DNA of 56,086 bases from Polaromonas sp. AER18D-145 (GTDB taxonomy: Bacteria > Pseudomonadota > Gammaproteobacteria > Burkholderiales > Burkholderiaceae_C). Made by a program: the position numbers and the translations under genes. Location of the stretch: assembly GCF_002379095.1 (NCBI RefSeq), contig NZ_NBZV01000030.1, positions 1-56,086 of the forward strand, read 5' to 3'. Below are positions 1 to 8,539 of the stretch, piece by piece. The notes under the pieces were generated by a model. That model made no database searches. It was not told where the DNA came from and saw nothing but the letters and a program-made list of their open reading frames with translations. Position 1 is the first letter of the stretch. Each line of letters opens with the position of its first letter.

Positions 1-68
1 GGCTAGGGGTGGGAGTGGGGAGTTGCGCCTACTGTCCCAGGCGAACCGGAAACGCAGCGTGATGCCGG
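1..68. repeat. Window-end inverted repeat, left copy
   Basis: Bases 5-66 (G-rich start, then a core reading AGTTGCGCCTACTGTCC and ending near GTGATGCC) occur again in inverted orientation at about 56017-56082, with small differences. The copies lie at the two extreme ends of the window, so the sequence probably stops at copies of a dispersed repeat. The family is not identified. Bases 67-190 show no gene. Confidence 0.7.
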
Positions 69-190
69 TACTCGCCCGGGTGACCGGGCAATCCCCGGCT
101 TGCCGGCAAACCACCAGCAGATCAAATCATCAAGAGAATGGACTTCCTCTTCAGCGTGCCCAGGAGGCGACCAGGCCCTAAACTAGCCCC

Positions 191-385
191 ATGATTCGCT
201 GGATGCTGGTGATTTTCCTGGCGCTGATCTTCATCAGCTGGTTCACGCCCTTGCTGCACAAGCTGGGCTTTGGCAAACTGCCGGGCGACTTGCGGTTCAG
301 GTTGTTCGGGCGCGAATGGTTCATTCCGTTGACGACCACCATCGTCCTGAGCCTGGTGGCCAGCCTCATCAGCCAGTTGATTTGA
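191..385 (+). CDS. DUF2905 small membrane protein
   Basis: This 64-residue protein has two hydrophobic segments (about residues 3-22 and 44-64) flanking a short polar loop containing LGFGKLPGDLRF, the hallmark of the DUF2905 family. It is of normal length for that family and is expected in the inner membrane. Its function is unknown. It ends 10 bases before the ROK kinase start, so the two may be co-transcribed. No good ribosome binding site is visible upstream of its ATG. Confidence 0.85.
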   Translation: MIRWMLVIFLALIFISWFTPLLHKLGFGKLPGDLRFRLFGREWFIPLTTTIVLSLVASLISQLI

Positions 386-395
386 ACGGCCTGCC

Positions 396-1394
396 ATGAA
401 CAGCCCTTCACCGGCACCCCCCTCTTTCCCCGGACCCGACATTCGCCTGCCTGCCGGTGCAGCCCCGGTGGCCTGCGTGGACATCGGTGGCACCAAGGTG
501 TCGGTCGCCGTGGTTGATCAGCGCGGCATCGTTGGCCGGCGGGTGGAGCCGACAGCCAAGCAGGGCGCTTGCGATGCGCTGGCGCGGCAGGTGCTGCGGA
601 TGATAGAAGAAAGCAGCGCGACGGCGCAGATCCGCCGCGAGGACCTGGCGGCCGTTGGCGTGGCGTCCTGCGGGCCCTTTGTGCTGAACGATGGCCAGGT
701 CGAACTCGCGGCGCCCAACATCTGCGGCGGCCTGGCCGGCGCGGCGCGCGGGTTGCCCAACCAATGGACCACGGCCTTGCTCGAAGCGCCGCTGCGCGAG
801 GTGTTCGCCCAGGTGCGGGTCGAAAATGACGGCCTGGCTGCGCTCAAGGCCGAGCGCCGCTGGGGCGCGCTGCAGGGCATGGCCGATTGCGCTTACGTGA
901 CCTGGAGCACCGGCATTGGGGTTGGCCTGTGTGTCGACGGGCAGATGCTGCGCGGAAAAAATGGCAACGCCGGCCATGCCGGCCACATGTTCGTCAGCGA
1001 CAACAACGACGCGCTGTGCGGCTGCGGCAACATCGGCGATGTCGAGGCCCTGGTGGCGGGCAATGCGATGCCGCGGCGTTTTGGCGCGCTCGGGTATGCC
1101 GACGCTGCTTCCATTTTGATAGCTGCTCGCGAAGGAGAGACGGGCGCTGCGACCATTATTGATGACATTTGCCGGGTGATGGGCCGGGCCCTGTACAACC
1201 TGGTCGTGACGCTGGACCTGCAGCGTATCAGCATCGGCGGCAGCGTGTTCTGGCACCACCGCGATTACCTGCTGCCGCGCCTGCAGGCCCACATCAGCGG
1301 CAGGCTGCCGGCGCTGACGGACGGGTTTGTGCTGGTGCCGGCCGGCCTGCAGGACCGGGTGGGCGACTACGCGGCGCTGGCGCTGGTGGTCTGA
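396..1394 (+). CDS. ROK family sugar kinase (glucokinase/NAGK/NanK type)
   Basis: The 332-residue protein carries the N-terminal phosphate-binding motif DIGGTK (residues 29-34) and the ROK sugar-binding and zinc region near residues 190-217. It has no N-terminal helix-turn-helix, so it is more likely a kinase than a NagC/XylR-type repressor. Substrate cannot be assigned; glucose, N-acetylglucosamine and N-acetylmannosamine are the usual options. In the zinc motif His197, Cys208 and Cys210 are present, but the usual third Cys is Asp215. Residues about 237-253 are encoded by a copy of the GCTAT-type intragenic repeat (1104-1155). Confidence 0.85.
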   Translation: MNSPSPAPPSFPGPDIRLPAGAAPVACVDIGGTKVSVAVVDQRGIVGRRVEPTAKQGACDALARQVLRMIEESSATAQIRREDLAAVGVASCGPFVLNDGQVELAAPNICGGLAGAARGLPNQWTTALLEAPLREVFAQVRVENDGLAALKAERRWGALQGMADCAYVTWSTGIGVGLCVDGQMLRGKNGNAGHAGHMFVSDNNDALCGCGNIGDVEALVAGNAMPRRFGALGYADAASILIAAREGETGAATIIDDICRVMGRALYNLVVTLDLQRISIGGSVFWHHRDYLLPRLQAHISGRLPALTDGFVLVPAGLQDRVGDYAALALVV

Positions 1395-1407
1395 AACCGC
1401 TCGGGTT

Positions 1408-1809
1408 TCAGGGGATCAGCGTCCAGGGCTGGCCGCATTTGCGGCACTTGACGAGAATCTGGCCGCTGCGACGGTCTTCCTCGACAACATCGAGCCGGCC
1501 GTATTCGGCGCATTTCGGGCAATTGGCCTGGTCGGCCACGGTTTCGGCATGCAGCAGCAGGTACAGGTAGCGGCGCAAGGCCCACAGTCCCACCGCGCCG
1601 CTGATGATGAACAGGGCCACGTCCACCAGCTTTTCGGTGAGGGTGCCGCCCTGAAAAAGCTCCAGCGTGGCCATCAGGGCAATCGTGCACAGCAGGGCCA
1701 GCAGCATGTGGGCATGGCTGGACAGCAGCTCGCGTTCATACCATTTGCGAAAGCCGACCTTGCGGATGCCGTCGGCCAGGGAGCGGTTGAGGTAATTGCG
1801 TTTGACCAT
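1408..1809 (-). CDS. Membrane protein with C-terminal zinc ribbon
   Basis: A 133-residue protein with two predicted membrane helices (about 33-52 and 62-82) and a C-terminal zinc-ribbon made by CPKC and CRKC pairs around residues 97-126. I do not recognise a characterised family. The topology suggests a cytoplasmic zinc finger tethered to the inner membrane. It lies between the ROK gene (convergent) and the trehalose operon (same strand, 74-base gap), so it could be the last gene of that transcript. Confidence 0.6.
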   Translation of the reverse strand: MVKRNYLNRSLADGIRKVGFRKWYERELLSSHAHMLLALLCTIALMATLELFQGGTLTEKLVDVALFIISGAVGLWALRRYLYLLLHAETVADQANCPKCAEYGRLDVVEEDRRSGQILVKCRKCGQPWTLIP

Positions 1810-1883
1810 GTCAGTTCAATTCGTGACTGAATGGTTGCACATTTCCGGCTTGTCTGCCAGAAGCGCGCCAGAAGGCGATGGTT

Positions 1884-3269
1884 CTAGTCGGGGGTGGTGC
1901 CGGACAGGGTTTGCAGAAAGGTCTGGCGCCACCAGTGGACGTCCTGGCTGCGGATGCGCTCGAGCAGCGCCTGGTGCCGCCGCTGGCGCTCGTGCAGCGG
2001 CATCTGCAGTGCCAGCTGGATGCTCTCGGCCGTGCCGTGGGTGTCGTAGGGGTTGACCAGCAGCGCTTCCTTGAGCTGTTCGGCCGCGCCGGCAAAACGT
2101 GACAGCACCAGCACGCCGGGGTCGGCCGGATCCTGCGCCGCGATGAACTCCTTGGCGACCAGGTTCATGCCGTCGCGCAGCGGCGTGACCAGGGCCACGC
2201 TGGCCACGCGGTACAGGCCGGGCAGGCGCTTGCGCGCCACGTTGCGGTGGATGTAGCGCACCGGCATCCAGTCCAGCTCGCCGTAGTCGCCGTTGATGGC
2301 GCCGCACAAGCTCTCCAGCTCCTGGCGCAGGCCGCTGTAGGTGTCGAGGGCCTCGCGGCTGGGCGAGACAATCTGGATCAGCGTCGCGCTGTTGAGGTTT
2401 TCCGGGTACAGCTTCAGCAACTGCCTGAAGGCACGCAGGCGCTGCGGCAGGCCCTTGGAGTAGTCCAGCCGCTCCACCCCCAGCAGCAGGCGGCGCCGCG
2501 AGTACTCCACCTTCATGCGCTCATACATCTCGCGCGCTTCCTTGCCATGCGTCAGGGCCGCAAATTCATCGACATCGATGCCAATGGGAAAGGCCTGGGC
2601 GTGCACCGTGCGTCCGAAGGCGCGGAACTGGTGCCGGTCCAGGGCTTCTGCGCCCGCCTCCTGGCCGACATAACGCGAGAAGTGGTCCACATCCGCCTGG
2701 CTCTGGAAGCCCACCAGGTCATAGGCAAACAGCGAGCGGATCAGCCATTCATGCTGGGGCACGGCCGCGAGGATCAGCGGCGGTGGCAGCGGGATGTGCA
2801 GGAAGAAGCCGATGCGGTTCTTGCAGCCCATTGCACGCAGCTCGGCTGCCAGCGGGATCAGGTGGTAGTCGTGCACCCAGATGGTGTCGTCGGGCCGCAG
2901 CAGCGGCATCAGCTTGCGCGCCAGCATCTGGTTGACGCGGCGGTAGCCGCCGATGAAGCCGGCATCGAAGTCGGCCAGGTCGAGCCGGTAATGAAACACC
3001 GGCCAGAGCACGCCGTTGCTGTAGCCCAGGTAATAACTGTCGTGGTCTTCGCGGCACAGATCCACCGTGGTCAGCGTCACATTGCCGGCCTGCTGGGTGT
3101 GTATCTCGCCTTCACCGGGGGGGCCGCCTTCGACAATGGTCCCGCTCCAGCCGAACCACAGGCCACCGTTGGCGGCCAGCGCATCGCCCAAAGCCACCGC
3201 CAGCCCGCCCGCCGCCGCGGCCTTGCGCGGGTCGGCGACACGATTGGAAACGACGACCAGCCGGCTCAT
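1884..3269 (-). CDS. otsA: Trehalose-6-phosphate synthase (GT20)
   Basis: Forms trehalose 6-phosphate from UDP-glucose and glucose 6-phosphate in the cytoplasm. The 461-residue protein shows the GT20 landmarks: N-terminal VVVSNRV, the acceptor-site stretch [34 protein letters not shown], and the C-terminal donor-site stretch [14 protein letters not shown] place the start at the ATG at 3269 because VVVSNRV directly follows; an open frame continues 25 codons upstream but reads through a dispersed repeat. It is the last trehalose gene in the order otsB, GH15, otsA. Confidence 0.95.
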   Translation of the reverse strand: MSRLVVVSNRVADPRKAAAAGGLAVALGDALAANGGLWFGWSGTIVEGGPPGEGEIHTQQAGNVTLTTVDLCREDHDSYYLGYSNGVLWPVFHYRLDLADFDAGFIGGYRRVNQMLARKLMPLLRPDDTIWVHDYHLIPLAAELRAMGCKNRIGFFLHIPLPPPLILAAVPQHEWLIRSLFAYDLVGFQSQADVDHFSRYVGQEAGAEALDRHQFRAFGRTVHAQAFPIGIDVDEFAALTHGKEAREMYERMKVEYSRRRLLLGVERLDYSKGLPQRLRAFRQLLKLYPENLNSATLIQIVSPSREALDTYSGLRQELESLCGAINGDYGELDWMPVRYIHRNVARKRLPGLYRVASVALVTPLRDGMNLVAKEFIAAQDPADPGVLVLSRFAGAAEQLKEALLVNPYDTHGTAESIQLALQMPLHERQRRHQALLERIRSQDVHWWRQTFLQTLSGTTPD

Positions 3270-3276
3270 GATGAGG

Positions 3277-3369
3277 CCCCCACGCTTTTCACTTTGTGTA
3301 ATGCGCTGCCCCCCGGGGGGGCCGCTGCGCCTGCGGCCCGGCAAAGCCGGTTCCGCGGCCCCTGCTTGA
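3277..3369. repeat. Comamonadaceae GC-rich repeat (CCCCCxxGGGGG family), copy 1
   Basis: A compact GC-rich element with stacked hairpins (CCCCCCGGGGGGG, then GCCGCTGCGCCTGCGGC and CCGGCAAAGCCGG) between the GH15 stop and the otsA start. Related copies are at 13443-13536, 38753-38831, 53770-53822 and 54866-54941. It separates two genes of the trehalose operon and could act as an mRNA-processing or partial termination structure; that role is inference. Confidence 0.75.
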
Positions 3370-3408
3370 ATGAAGAGCCCCTACGTTGGTTTTCGCCGAC
3401 GGGCGTGT

Positions 3409-5229
3409 TCATACTTGACTGTCCCAGGGCGCCGACAGGCGTACGGCCGCGTTGATGAGGCCGACCATGGAGTAGGTCTGCGGGAAGTTGCCCCACATCT
3501 CGCCGGTCACCGGGTGGGTGTCCTCGGACAGCAGGCCGAGGTGGTTGCGCGCTGCCAGCATGGTCTCGAAGATCTCGCGCGCCTGTTCCTTGCGGCCAAT
3601 GCGCGCCAGCGCGTCGATGCGCCAGAAGGTGCAGATGTTGAAGGCGGTTTCGGGCTTGCCGAAGTCATCGGAGGCTTCATAACGGCGCATGTAGGGGCCG
3701 TCGCACAGGTGTTTTTCCAGCGCGTCCACCGTCGCGACAAAACGCGGGTCTTTCGGGTCGATGAAGCCGACCTCGATCATCAGCAGCACGCTGGCGTCCA
3801 GGTCGCGCCCGCCGAAACTCTCGGCAAAGGCCTGGCGTTCCTCGCTCCAGGATTCGCGCAGGATGCGCTCGCGCATGACGTTGGCATGGCCGTGCCAGTA
3901 GCTGGCGCGGTCCGGCTGTTTCAGGGTGACGGCGATCTTGCCGAGACGGTCACAGGCCGCCCAGCACATCAGGGCCGAGGAGGTATGCACCCGGGCCCGC
4001 GTGCGCAGCTCCCACATGCCGGCGTCGGGCTGGTCGTAGTTGCGCACGGCCTGCTCGCCGACCGCCTCCAGTCGCAGGAATTCGGCCTCGCCGGCGCGGT
4101 GCAGCAGCCGGTGGTCGTGAAAGGCCTGGGCCGCGCCCAGCACCACGTTGCCGTAGACGTCGTGCTGGAAATGCTCCTGCGCCTGGTTGCCCACGCGCAC
4201 CGGTCCCATGCCGCGGTAGCCGCCCAGGTGGCTGTACACCGCCTCGGGCAGCTCGCGCTCCAGGCCGATGCCGTACAGCGGCTGGATGTGGCCGCCACCG
4301 GCCTGCACCACCACGTTGCTGAGCCAGCGCAGGTAGTCTTCCATGGTGCCGACTTCGGACAGGCTGTTGAGCGCGCGCACCACAAAAAAGGCGTCACGCA
4401 GCCAGCAGTAGCGGTAGTCCCAGTTGCGCCCGCTGTTGGGCGCCTCGGGAATGCTGGTGGTCATGGCCGCCACGATGGCGCCGGTGTCTTCAAACAGCGA
4501 GAGCTTGAGCGTGATGGCGGCGCGTATCACGGCGTCCTGCCACTGCAGCGGAATGTGCAGGCGCTGGCTCCACTCGCGCCAGTAGGAGAGGGTTTCTTCC
4601 TCGAACAGGCGCGCGGTGTCGGCAATGCCGTCGGTCAGCGACTCGTCGGCGCCCAGCAGGAAGTTGTATTCGCGTGTCAGCACAAAGGGCTGCCGGGACT
4701 GCAGGTGCGCCAGCGGCGCGTCGGTGTTGAGCCGCAGGGTCAGCGCATCGCCGACATAACGCAGATGGTTGCTGCCCTGGGTCACGACCGGCTGGCTGCG
4801 GCCCCAGTCGTAACGCAGATCCAGCGAGACCCGGATACGCGGTGCGCCCTGAAGTGGCCGCACGCGCCGTACCATGGTCATGGGCTTGAAAAAACGGGAG
4901 CGCCGGTAAAAACGCGGTGCAAAGTCGGTGATTTCTATGCCCTGGCCGCTGTCGTCAAACAGCTGCGTGCGCAGCACGGCGGTGTTCGGTTCGTACCACT
5001 GTTTGCTGTGCGAAAAATTCTCAATCTCGATGGCAAAGGCGCTGCCGGTGTCGCCTGGCTCCAGCAAGGCGTTGAACACCGGGTCGCCGTCGAAACGCGG
5101 CAGGCAGCACCAGACGATGCGGCCCCGGGCATCCACCAGCGCGCTGAAGGCGCAGTTGCCGATCACGCCCAGCGACAGCGAGGGCGGCGCGGGCGCAGCG
5201 AAGCTGGAGGCAGGCGGCAGGGTGCTCAT
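3409..5229 (-). CDS. Glycoside hydrolase family 15 protein (glucoamylase/trehalase-like)
   Basis: 606 residues with the two-part GH15 layout: an N-terminal beta-sandwich beginning with LGVIGNCAFSALVDARGRIV, then an (alpha/alpha)6 barrel with NWDYRYCWLRDA at about residues 265-278. Family members hydrolyse alpha-glucosidic bonds; bacterial ones next to ots genes are often trehalases or act on short glucans. There is no signal peptide, so it should be cytoplasmic. Its ATG overlaps the otsB stop by four bases (ATGA), indicating translational coupling. It may degrade trehalose made by its neighbours or recycle glucan; sequence alone does not decide. Confidence 0.88.
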   Translation of the reverse strand: MSTLPPASSFAAPAPPSLSLGVIGNCAFSALVDARGRIVWCCLPRFDGDPVFNALLEPGDTGSAFAIEIENFSHSKQWYEPNTAVLRTQLFDDSGQGIEITDFAPRFYRRSRFFKPMTMVRRVRPLQGAPRIRVSLDLRYDWGRSQPVVTQGSNHLRYVGDALTLRLNTDAPLAHLQSRQPFVLTREYNFLLGADESLTDGIADTARLFEEETLSYWREWSQRLHIPLQWQDAVIRAAITLKLSLFEDTGAIVAAMTTSIPEAPNSGRNWDYRYCWLRDAFFVVRALNSLSEVGTMEDYLRWLSNVVVQAGGGHIQPLYGIGLERELPEAVYSHLGGYRGMGPVRVGNQAQEHFQHDVYGNVVLGAAQAFHDHRLLHRAGEAEFLRLEAVGEQAVRNYDQPDAGMWELRTRARVHTSSALMCWAACDRLGKIAVTLKQPDRASYWHGHANVMRERILRESWSEERQAFAESFGGRDLDASVLLMIEVGFIDPKDPRFVATVDALEKHLCDGPYMRRYEASDDFGKPETAFNICTFWRIDALARIGRKEQAREIFETMLAARNHLGLLSEDTHPVTGEMWGNFPQTYSMVGLINAAVRLSAPWDSQV

Positions 5230-5993
5230 GCATGCCGCCGTTCAGGTCCGCTTTCGCGCGAGGGCGCCCGTGCCGACAGCAGCCATTGGGCCAGTTGCGC
5301 CACGCTGTCGCAGCGATGTTTCGCCAGCGTGGGTCCGGGGCCGACCTTGATCGCGTGGCCGCCCATGCGCAGCACCTGTTCGAAGCCGTCCTCGTCGGTG
5401 ACGTCGTCGCCGGCAAACACCGGAACCCGGCCGGCAAACGGTGCTTCGCCCATGAAGGCCGCGATGGCCGTGCCCTTGCTGACCCCGGCCGGTTTCAGGT
5501 CGAGCACACATTTGCCGTGCATCAGTTGCAGCCCCGGGCTGCGCGCCACGGCCTCGCCCATCACCCGCAGGCACAGGTCTTCCAGGTCGGGGGCGTGCCG
5601 GTAGTGCAGGCTCAGCGCCAGGTTTTTCTGTTCGAGCTGCAGGCCGGGATGCTGCTGCAGCAGCCCTTCGGCGGCTTGCAGCGCAGCGCGCAGATCGATG
5701 GCCGGCGCGCTGATCAGGAGACCTGCGGCATTGCGGCGCTGCCCGCCATGTTCGACCGCTGCCGGCAACTGCAGCGGCGCCAGAAAACCGTCGAGGTCGC
5801 TCAGGCGGCGACCCGATACCAGCGCCAGCGCGCCGCCGAGTTGTCCATACAGCGCAGCCAGCGTGCTGGTCAGGGTGGGCGCAATGACCACGGCTTCGGG
5901 CCGGGCGGCCAGCTCAACCAGGGTTCCGTCAAAGTCCAGAAAAAGCGCCGTATCCTGCGCGATACGGGGGAGCGTGTCGTAAGGCATGTGCAT
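5226..5993 (-). CDS. otsB: Trehalose-6-phosphate phosphatase (HAD superfamily)
   Basis: Dephosphorylates trehalose 6-phosphate to trehalose. The 255-residue protein has the HAD motifs in order: DFDGTLVEL (about 20-28, nucleophile Asp), SGR, the lysine in VSKGTAI, and GDDVTDEDGF. First gene of the otsB-GH15-otsA operon. Two in-frame starts exist, at 5993 and at 5987; the second has the better-spaced purine-rich ribosome site (GGAAAGAG). The 87 bases up to cca must hold the operon promoter, because cca on the same strand ends at 6081. Confidence 0.93.
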   Translation of the reverse strand: MHMPYDTLPRIAQDTALFLDFDGTLVELAARPEAVVIAPTLTSTLAALYGQLGGALALVSGRRLSDLDGFLAPLQLPAAVEHGGQRRNAAGLLISAPAIDLRAALQAAEGLLQQHPGLQLEQKNLALSLHYRHAPDLEDLCLRVMGEAVARSPGLQLMHGKCVLDLKPAGVSKGTAIAAFMGEAPFAGRVPVFAGDDVTDEDGFEQVLRMGGHAIKVGPGPTLAKHRCDSVAQLAQWLLSARAPSRESGPERRHA

Positions 5994-6080
5994 CTCTTTC
6001 CACCTTAGCAGAATTTTTCTGCGACACCTGTAGGCCGGATTCCCTTTTGGAACAGGCCGCCGCAGGGTCGCCTGCGGTCG

Positions 6081-7379
6081 TCAGGCGGACGGGGCGACCG
6101 CATCGACGTGCGCCGCCGCAGTGTCGATCCACGCCTGGACGGCGTGTACCCGGGCGGCATGGATCATGTCGCCGATTTTGGGACCGCTCAGGCCTGCCGC
6201 CTGGGCTGCTTCTGCGATCGACGCCGTCACCACCGCTTGCGCCGCCTGCAAGGCCTGCGCCAGCCGCTGCCGCTGCGGGTAGGCCGTGTTCTGAAAGCCC
6301 AGGCGGCCGCGCGCATCACATTCGCAGGCCAGCAGGATGTCGTCAAAACGGTGCGGCTTGCGAAATGCGTCGCAACGTTCAAGCAGCCGCACCAGGGCGG
6401 CCGCACCGAATTCGGCGCTGCGGTGGATGTTGCCGTGTTCGCGCGCCACCACCTCGGCCAGTTCCCGGCAGTCGGTGGGCACGCGCAGCCGCGCACATAC
6501 ATCTTTGAGCAGGCGCACGCCGCGCTCCTCGTGGCCGATGTGTCTGGGCAGCAGCTCGACCGCTGTGCTGCCCTTGCCGAGGTCATGGCCGAGGCAGGCG
6601 AAACGCACGGGCAGGCTGGCCTGCAGCCGCGCCGACATGTCCAGCACCATCATCAGGTGCACCCCGGTGTCCACTTCGGGGTGGTACTCGGGACGTTGCG
6701 GCACGCCCCAGAGTTTTTCGACCTCGGGCAGCAGGTGCTGCAGTGCCCCGCATTCCCGCAGCACGTCAAACATGCGGGAGGGCGTGCGTTCCATCAGGCC
6801 GCGCGCCAGCTCCTGCCAGACACGTTCGGCCACCAGGGCATCGACCTCGCCATGGTTGACCATCTCCCGCATCAACGCCATGGTTTCTGGCGCCACGGTG
6901 AAATCGTCAAAACGTGCGGCAAAACGCGCCAGCCGCAGGATGCGCACCGGGTCCTCGCGGAAGGCGTCGGTGACGTGGCGCAGCACCTTGTCCCGGATGT
7001 CCCTTTGTCCGCCGTAAGGATCGATGAGGGCTGCAAAATCAGCTTCAAATCCGGCCCCATCCCTTTGGGGGCGGGCGGGAGCTGCTATTGAATTGATGGT
7101 CAGGTCGCGGCGTGCGAGATCTTCTTCCAAGGTCACGTCCGGCGCGGCGTGGATGGCAAAGCCGCGGTAGCCGCGCGCCGTGTTGCGTTCGGTGCGGGCC
7201 AGCGCATACTCTTCGCGCGTCTGCGGATGCAGGAAGACCGGGAAATCCTTGCCTACCGGCAGGTAGCCCAGGGCCGTCAATTCGTCGGGCGTTGCACCGA
7301 CCACCACCCAGTCATGGTCCTGCACCGGCAGGCCCAGCAAGGCATCGCGCACCGCACCACCGACCATGAAAATTTCCAT
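6081..7379 (-). CDS. cca: CCA-adding tRNA nucleotidyltransferase with HD domain
   Basis: Adds or repairs the 3' CCA of tRNAs; the long betaproteobacterial form also carries an HD phosphohydrolase domain. The 432-residue protein has the class II head GGAVRDALL and DHDWVVVG, RRDLTINSIA, the FREDPVRILR loop, and the HD signature HLMMVLDM...CLGHDLGKG around residues 232-260. Residues about 95-116, between NSIA and LIDPYGG, are an extra segment encoded by an intragenic repeat (7033-7097) in frame; most homologues have a much shorter connection here. Confidence 0.95.
   Translation of the reverse strand: MEIFMVGGAVRDALLGLPVQDHDWVVVGATPDELTALGYLPVGKDFPVFLHPQTREEYALARTERNTARGYRGFAIHAAPDVTLEEDLARRDLTINSIAAPARPQRDGAGFEADFAALIDPYGGQRDIRDKVLRHVTDAFREDPVRILRLARFAARFDDFTVAPETMALMREMVNHGEVDALVAERVWQELARGLMERTPSRMFDVLRECGALQHLLPEVEKLWGVPQRPEYHPEVDTGVHLMMVLDMSARLQASLPVRFACLGHDLGKGSTAVELLPRHIGHEERGVRLLKDVCARLRVPTDCRELAEVVAREHGNIHRSAEFGAAALVRLLERCDAFRKPHRFDDILLACECDARGRLGFQNTAYPQRQRLAQALQAAQAVVTASIAEAAQAAGLSGPKIGDMIHAARVHAVQAWIDTAAAHVDAVAPSA
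7033..7097. repeat. Intragenic GCTAT-type repeat inside cca
   Basis: The sequence contains GCTATTGAATTGAT followed (on the cca strand) by a C/G-rich arm pair and GGATTTGAAGCTGATTTT. It matches the copy at 12998-13078 and the intergenic copy at 55930-55990. It is inserted in frame at a surface connection near the nucleotidyltransferase active site, adding about 20 residues. Confidence 0.8.
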
Positions 7380-7423
7380 GGGGGCAGTTTAGCGGGTGGG
7401 TTGGCGCCACCCCGAAATGGGGA

Positions 7424-7729
7424 TCAGGAAAAGACAGGGCGGAAAAAACTGCGCTCGTAGCTCAGAATGCAGCGCGTTTCTTCGGCGTACCGGAAGGCGG
7501 CCTGGCAGTCGGGATCGTCAAAAGACCGCTGCCGGTAGCTTTCGTAGGAGGCCAGACTGTCGAACGTGAACATGGCCAGTGCGATGTTGCTGGCACCTTC
7601 GCCGGGCATGAAGTAGCCGTGGTGTTTTCCGCCAAACTTTTCCACCAGTGGAATCCACAGCTTGCCGTAATGCTCGAATTCCTTGAGCCGGCGGGTGTCG
7701 AGGACGTAACGCAGGTAAATCGTGACCAT
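7424..7729 (-). CDS. NIPSNAP family protein
   Basis: About 101 residues in a ferredoxin-like fold typical of NIPSNAP/dimeric alpha-beta barrel proteins, with the family pattern IYLRYVLDTRRLKEFEHY at the N terminus and an ALAMFTFDSLASYESY stretch. Biochemical role unknown. Start at 7729 (MVTIYLRY) fits the family; another ATG at 7744 adds five residues and lies only two bases after the upstream GST stop, so coupled translation is likely. Confidence 0.75.
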   Translation of the reverse strand: MVTIYLRYVLDTRRLKEFEHYGKLWIPLVEKFGGKHHGYFMPGEGASNIALAMFTFDSLASYESYRQRSFDDPDCQAAFRYAEETRCILSYERSFFRPVFS

Positions 7730-7746
7730 GGTGCTTCTGGCCATGA

Positions 7747-8430
7747 TCAGCGCGACAACCGGTACGGTTCCTCGAATTCCCGAAAGTCGTTCTCCGCGAG
7801 GGCGTCGTCCACCCAGGCCTTGACCCCGGGCAACGCGCTCAGGCGTTCGATGTAGGCGCTGATTTCCTGCGGCACCGGCAGGACATACCGGCTCAGGCGC
7901 ATGGCGACCGGCGCGAAATAGGCGTCGGCAATGCTGAAGCGGCCGAACAGCAGAGGCCCCTGGTAGCTTGCCAGCAATTCCCCCCACATGGCCACGATGC
8001 GCGCGACATCGGCGCGCACCGCCGGTTTGTCGCGCCAGATCAGCCGGCCGGTGTCGCTCAGGTTGGCCTCGATGTTCATGGGGCAGGCGCTGCGCAGGGC
8101 GCCAAAGCCGCTGTGCATTTCGGCGCAGATGCTGCGTGCGCGTGCGCGCGCCTTGACGTCGGCGGGCCAGAGCTGTTTGTCCGGGTATTGTTCCGCCAGG
8201 TACTCGGCGATCGCCAGCGTGTCCCAGACCGCCAGGTTACCGTCCAGCAACACCGGCACCTTGCCGACGGGGGTGACGCTACGGATGGCCTGCTTGAAGG
8301 TGGACACGGCCTCGAACGAGTCGAAGCGGACCTTGACCTCCTCAAACGGAATGCCGGCCTGTTTGAGCAGCACCCAGGGGCGCATGGACCAGGACGAGTA
8401 ATTTTTGTTGCCGATGTAGAGTTTGAGCAT
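7747..8430 (-). CDS. Glutathione S-transferase family protein
   Basis: 227 residues with an N-terminal thioredoxin-like domain carrying NKNYSSWSMRPW (residues 8-19; Ser pair as probable glutathione-activating residues, as in zeta-like GSTs), the cis-proline region VTPVGKVPVL, and an all-helical C-terminal domain. Expected to conjugate or isomerise electrophiles with glutathione in the cytoplasm; substrate unknown. Probably co-transcribed with the NIPSNAP gene two bases downstream. Confidence 0.9.
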   Translation of the reverse strand: MLKLYIGNKNYSSWSMRPWVLLKQAGIPFEEVKVRFDSFEAVSTFKQAIRSVTPVGKVPVLLDGNLAVWDTLAIAEYLAEQYPDKQLWPADVKARARARSICAEMHSGFGALRSACPMNIEANLSDTGRLIWRDKPAVRADVARIVAMWGELLASYQGPLLFGRFSIADAYFAPVAMRLSRYVLPVPQEISAYIERLSALPGVKAWVDDALAENDFREFEEPYRLSR

Positions 8431-8539
8431 GGAGTCATCCAGGATGAAAAGGCATCATGCTACCGGGAGGACGCGGCTGCATTGATGCCAAAAGACCGCA
8501 CCATTGATGCGGCCCGGGACCAGGAGCAAGTTCTAAAAC

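Noticed and set aside
122..496. 124-codon minus-strand open frame at the left end
   Set aside because: Antisense to the DUF2905 gene and ROK start; Gln/Gly/Arg-rich, no family.
2247..3455. 402-codon plus-strand open frame opposite otsA
   Set aside because: Antisense to conserved GT20 motifs, no recognisable family.
3370..5604. 744-codon open frame on the plus strand
   Set aside because: It lies opposite the GH15 and otsB genes, has low-complexity His/Gln/Val/Ala composition and no domain; a GC-rich antisense shadow.
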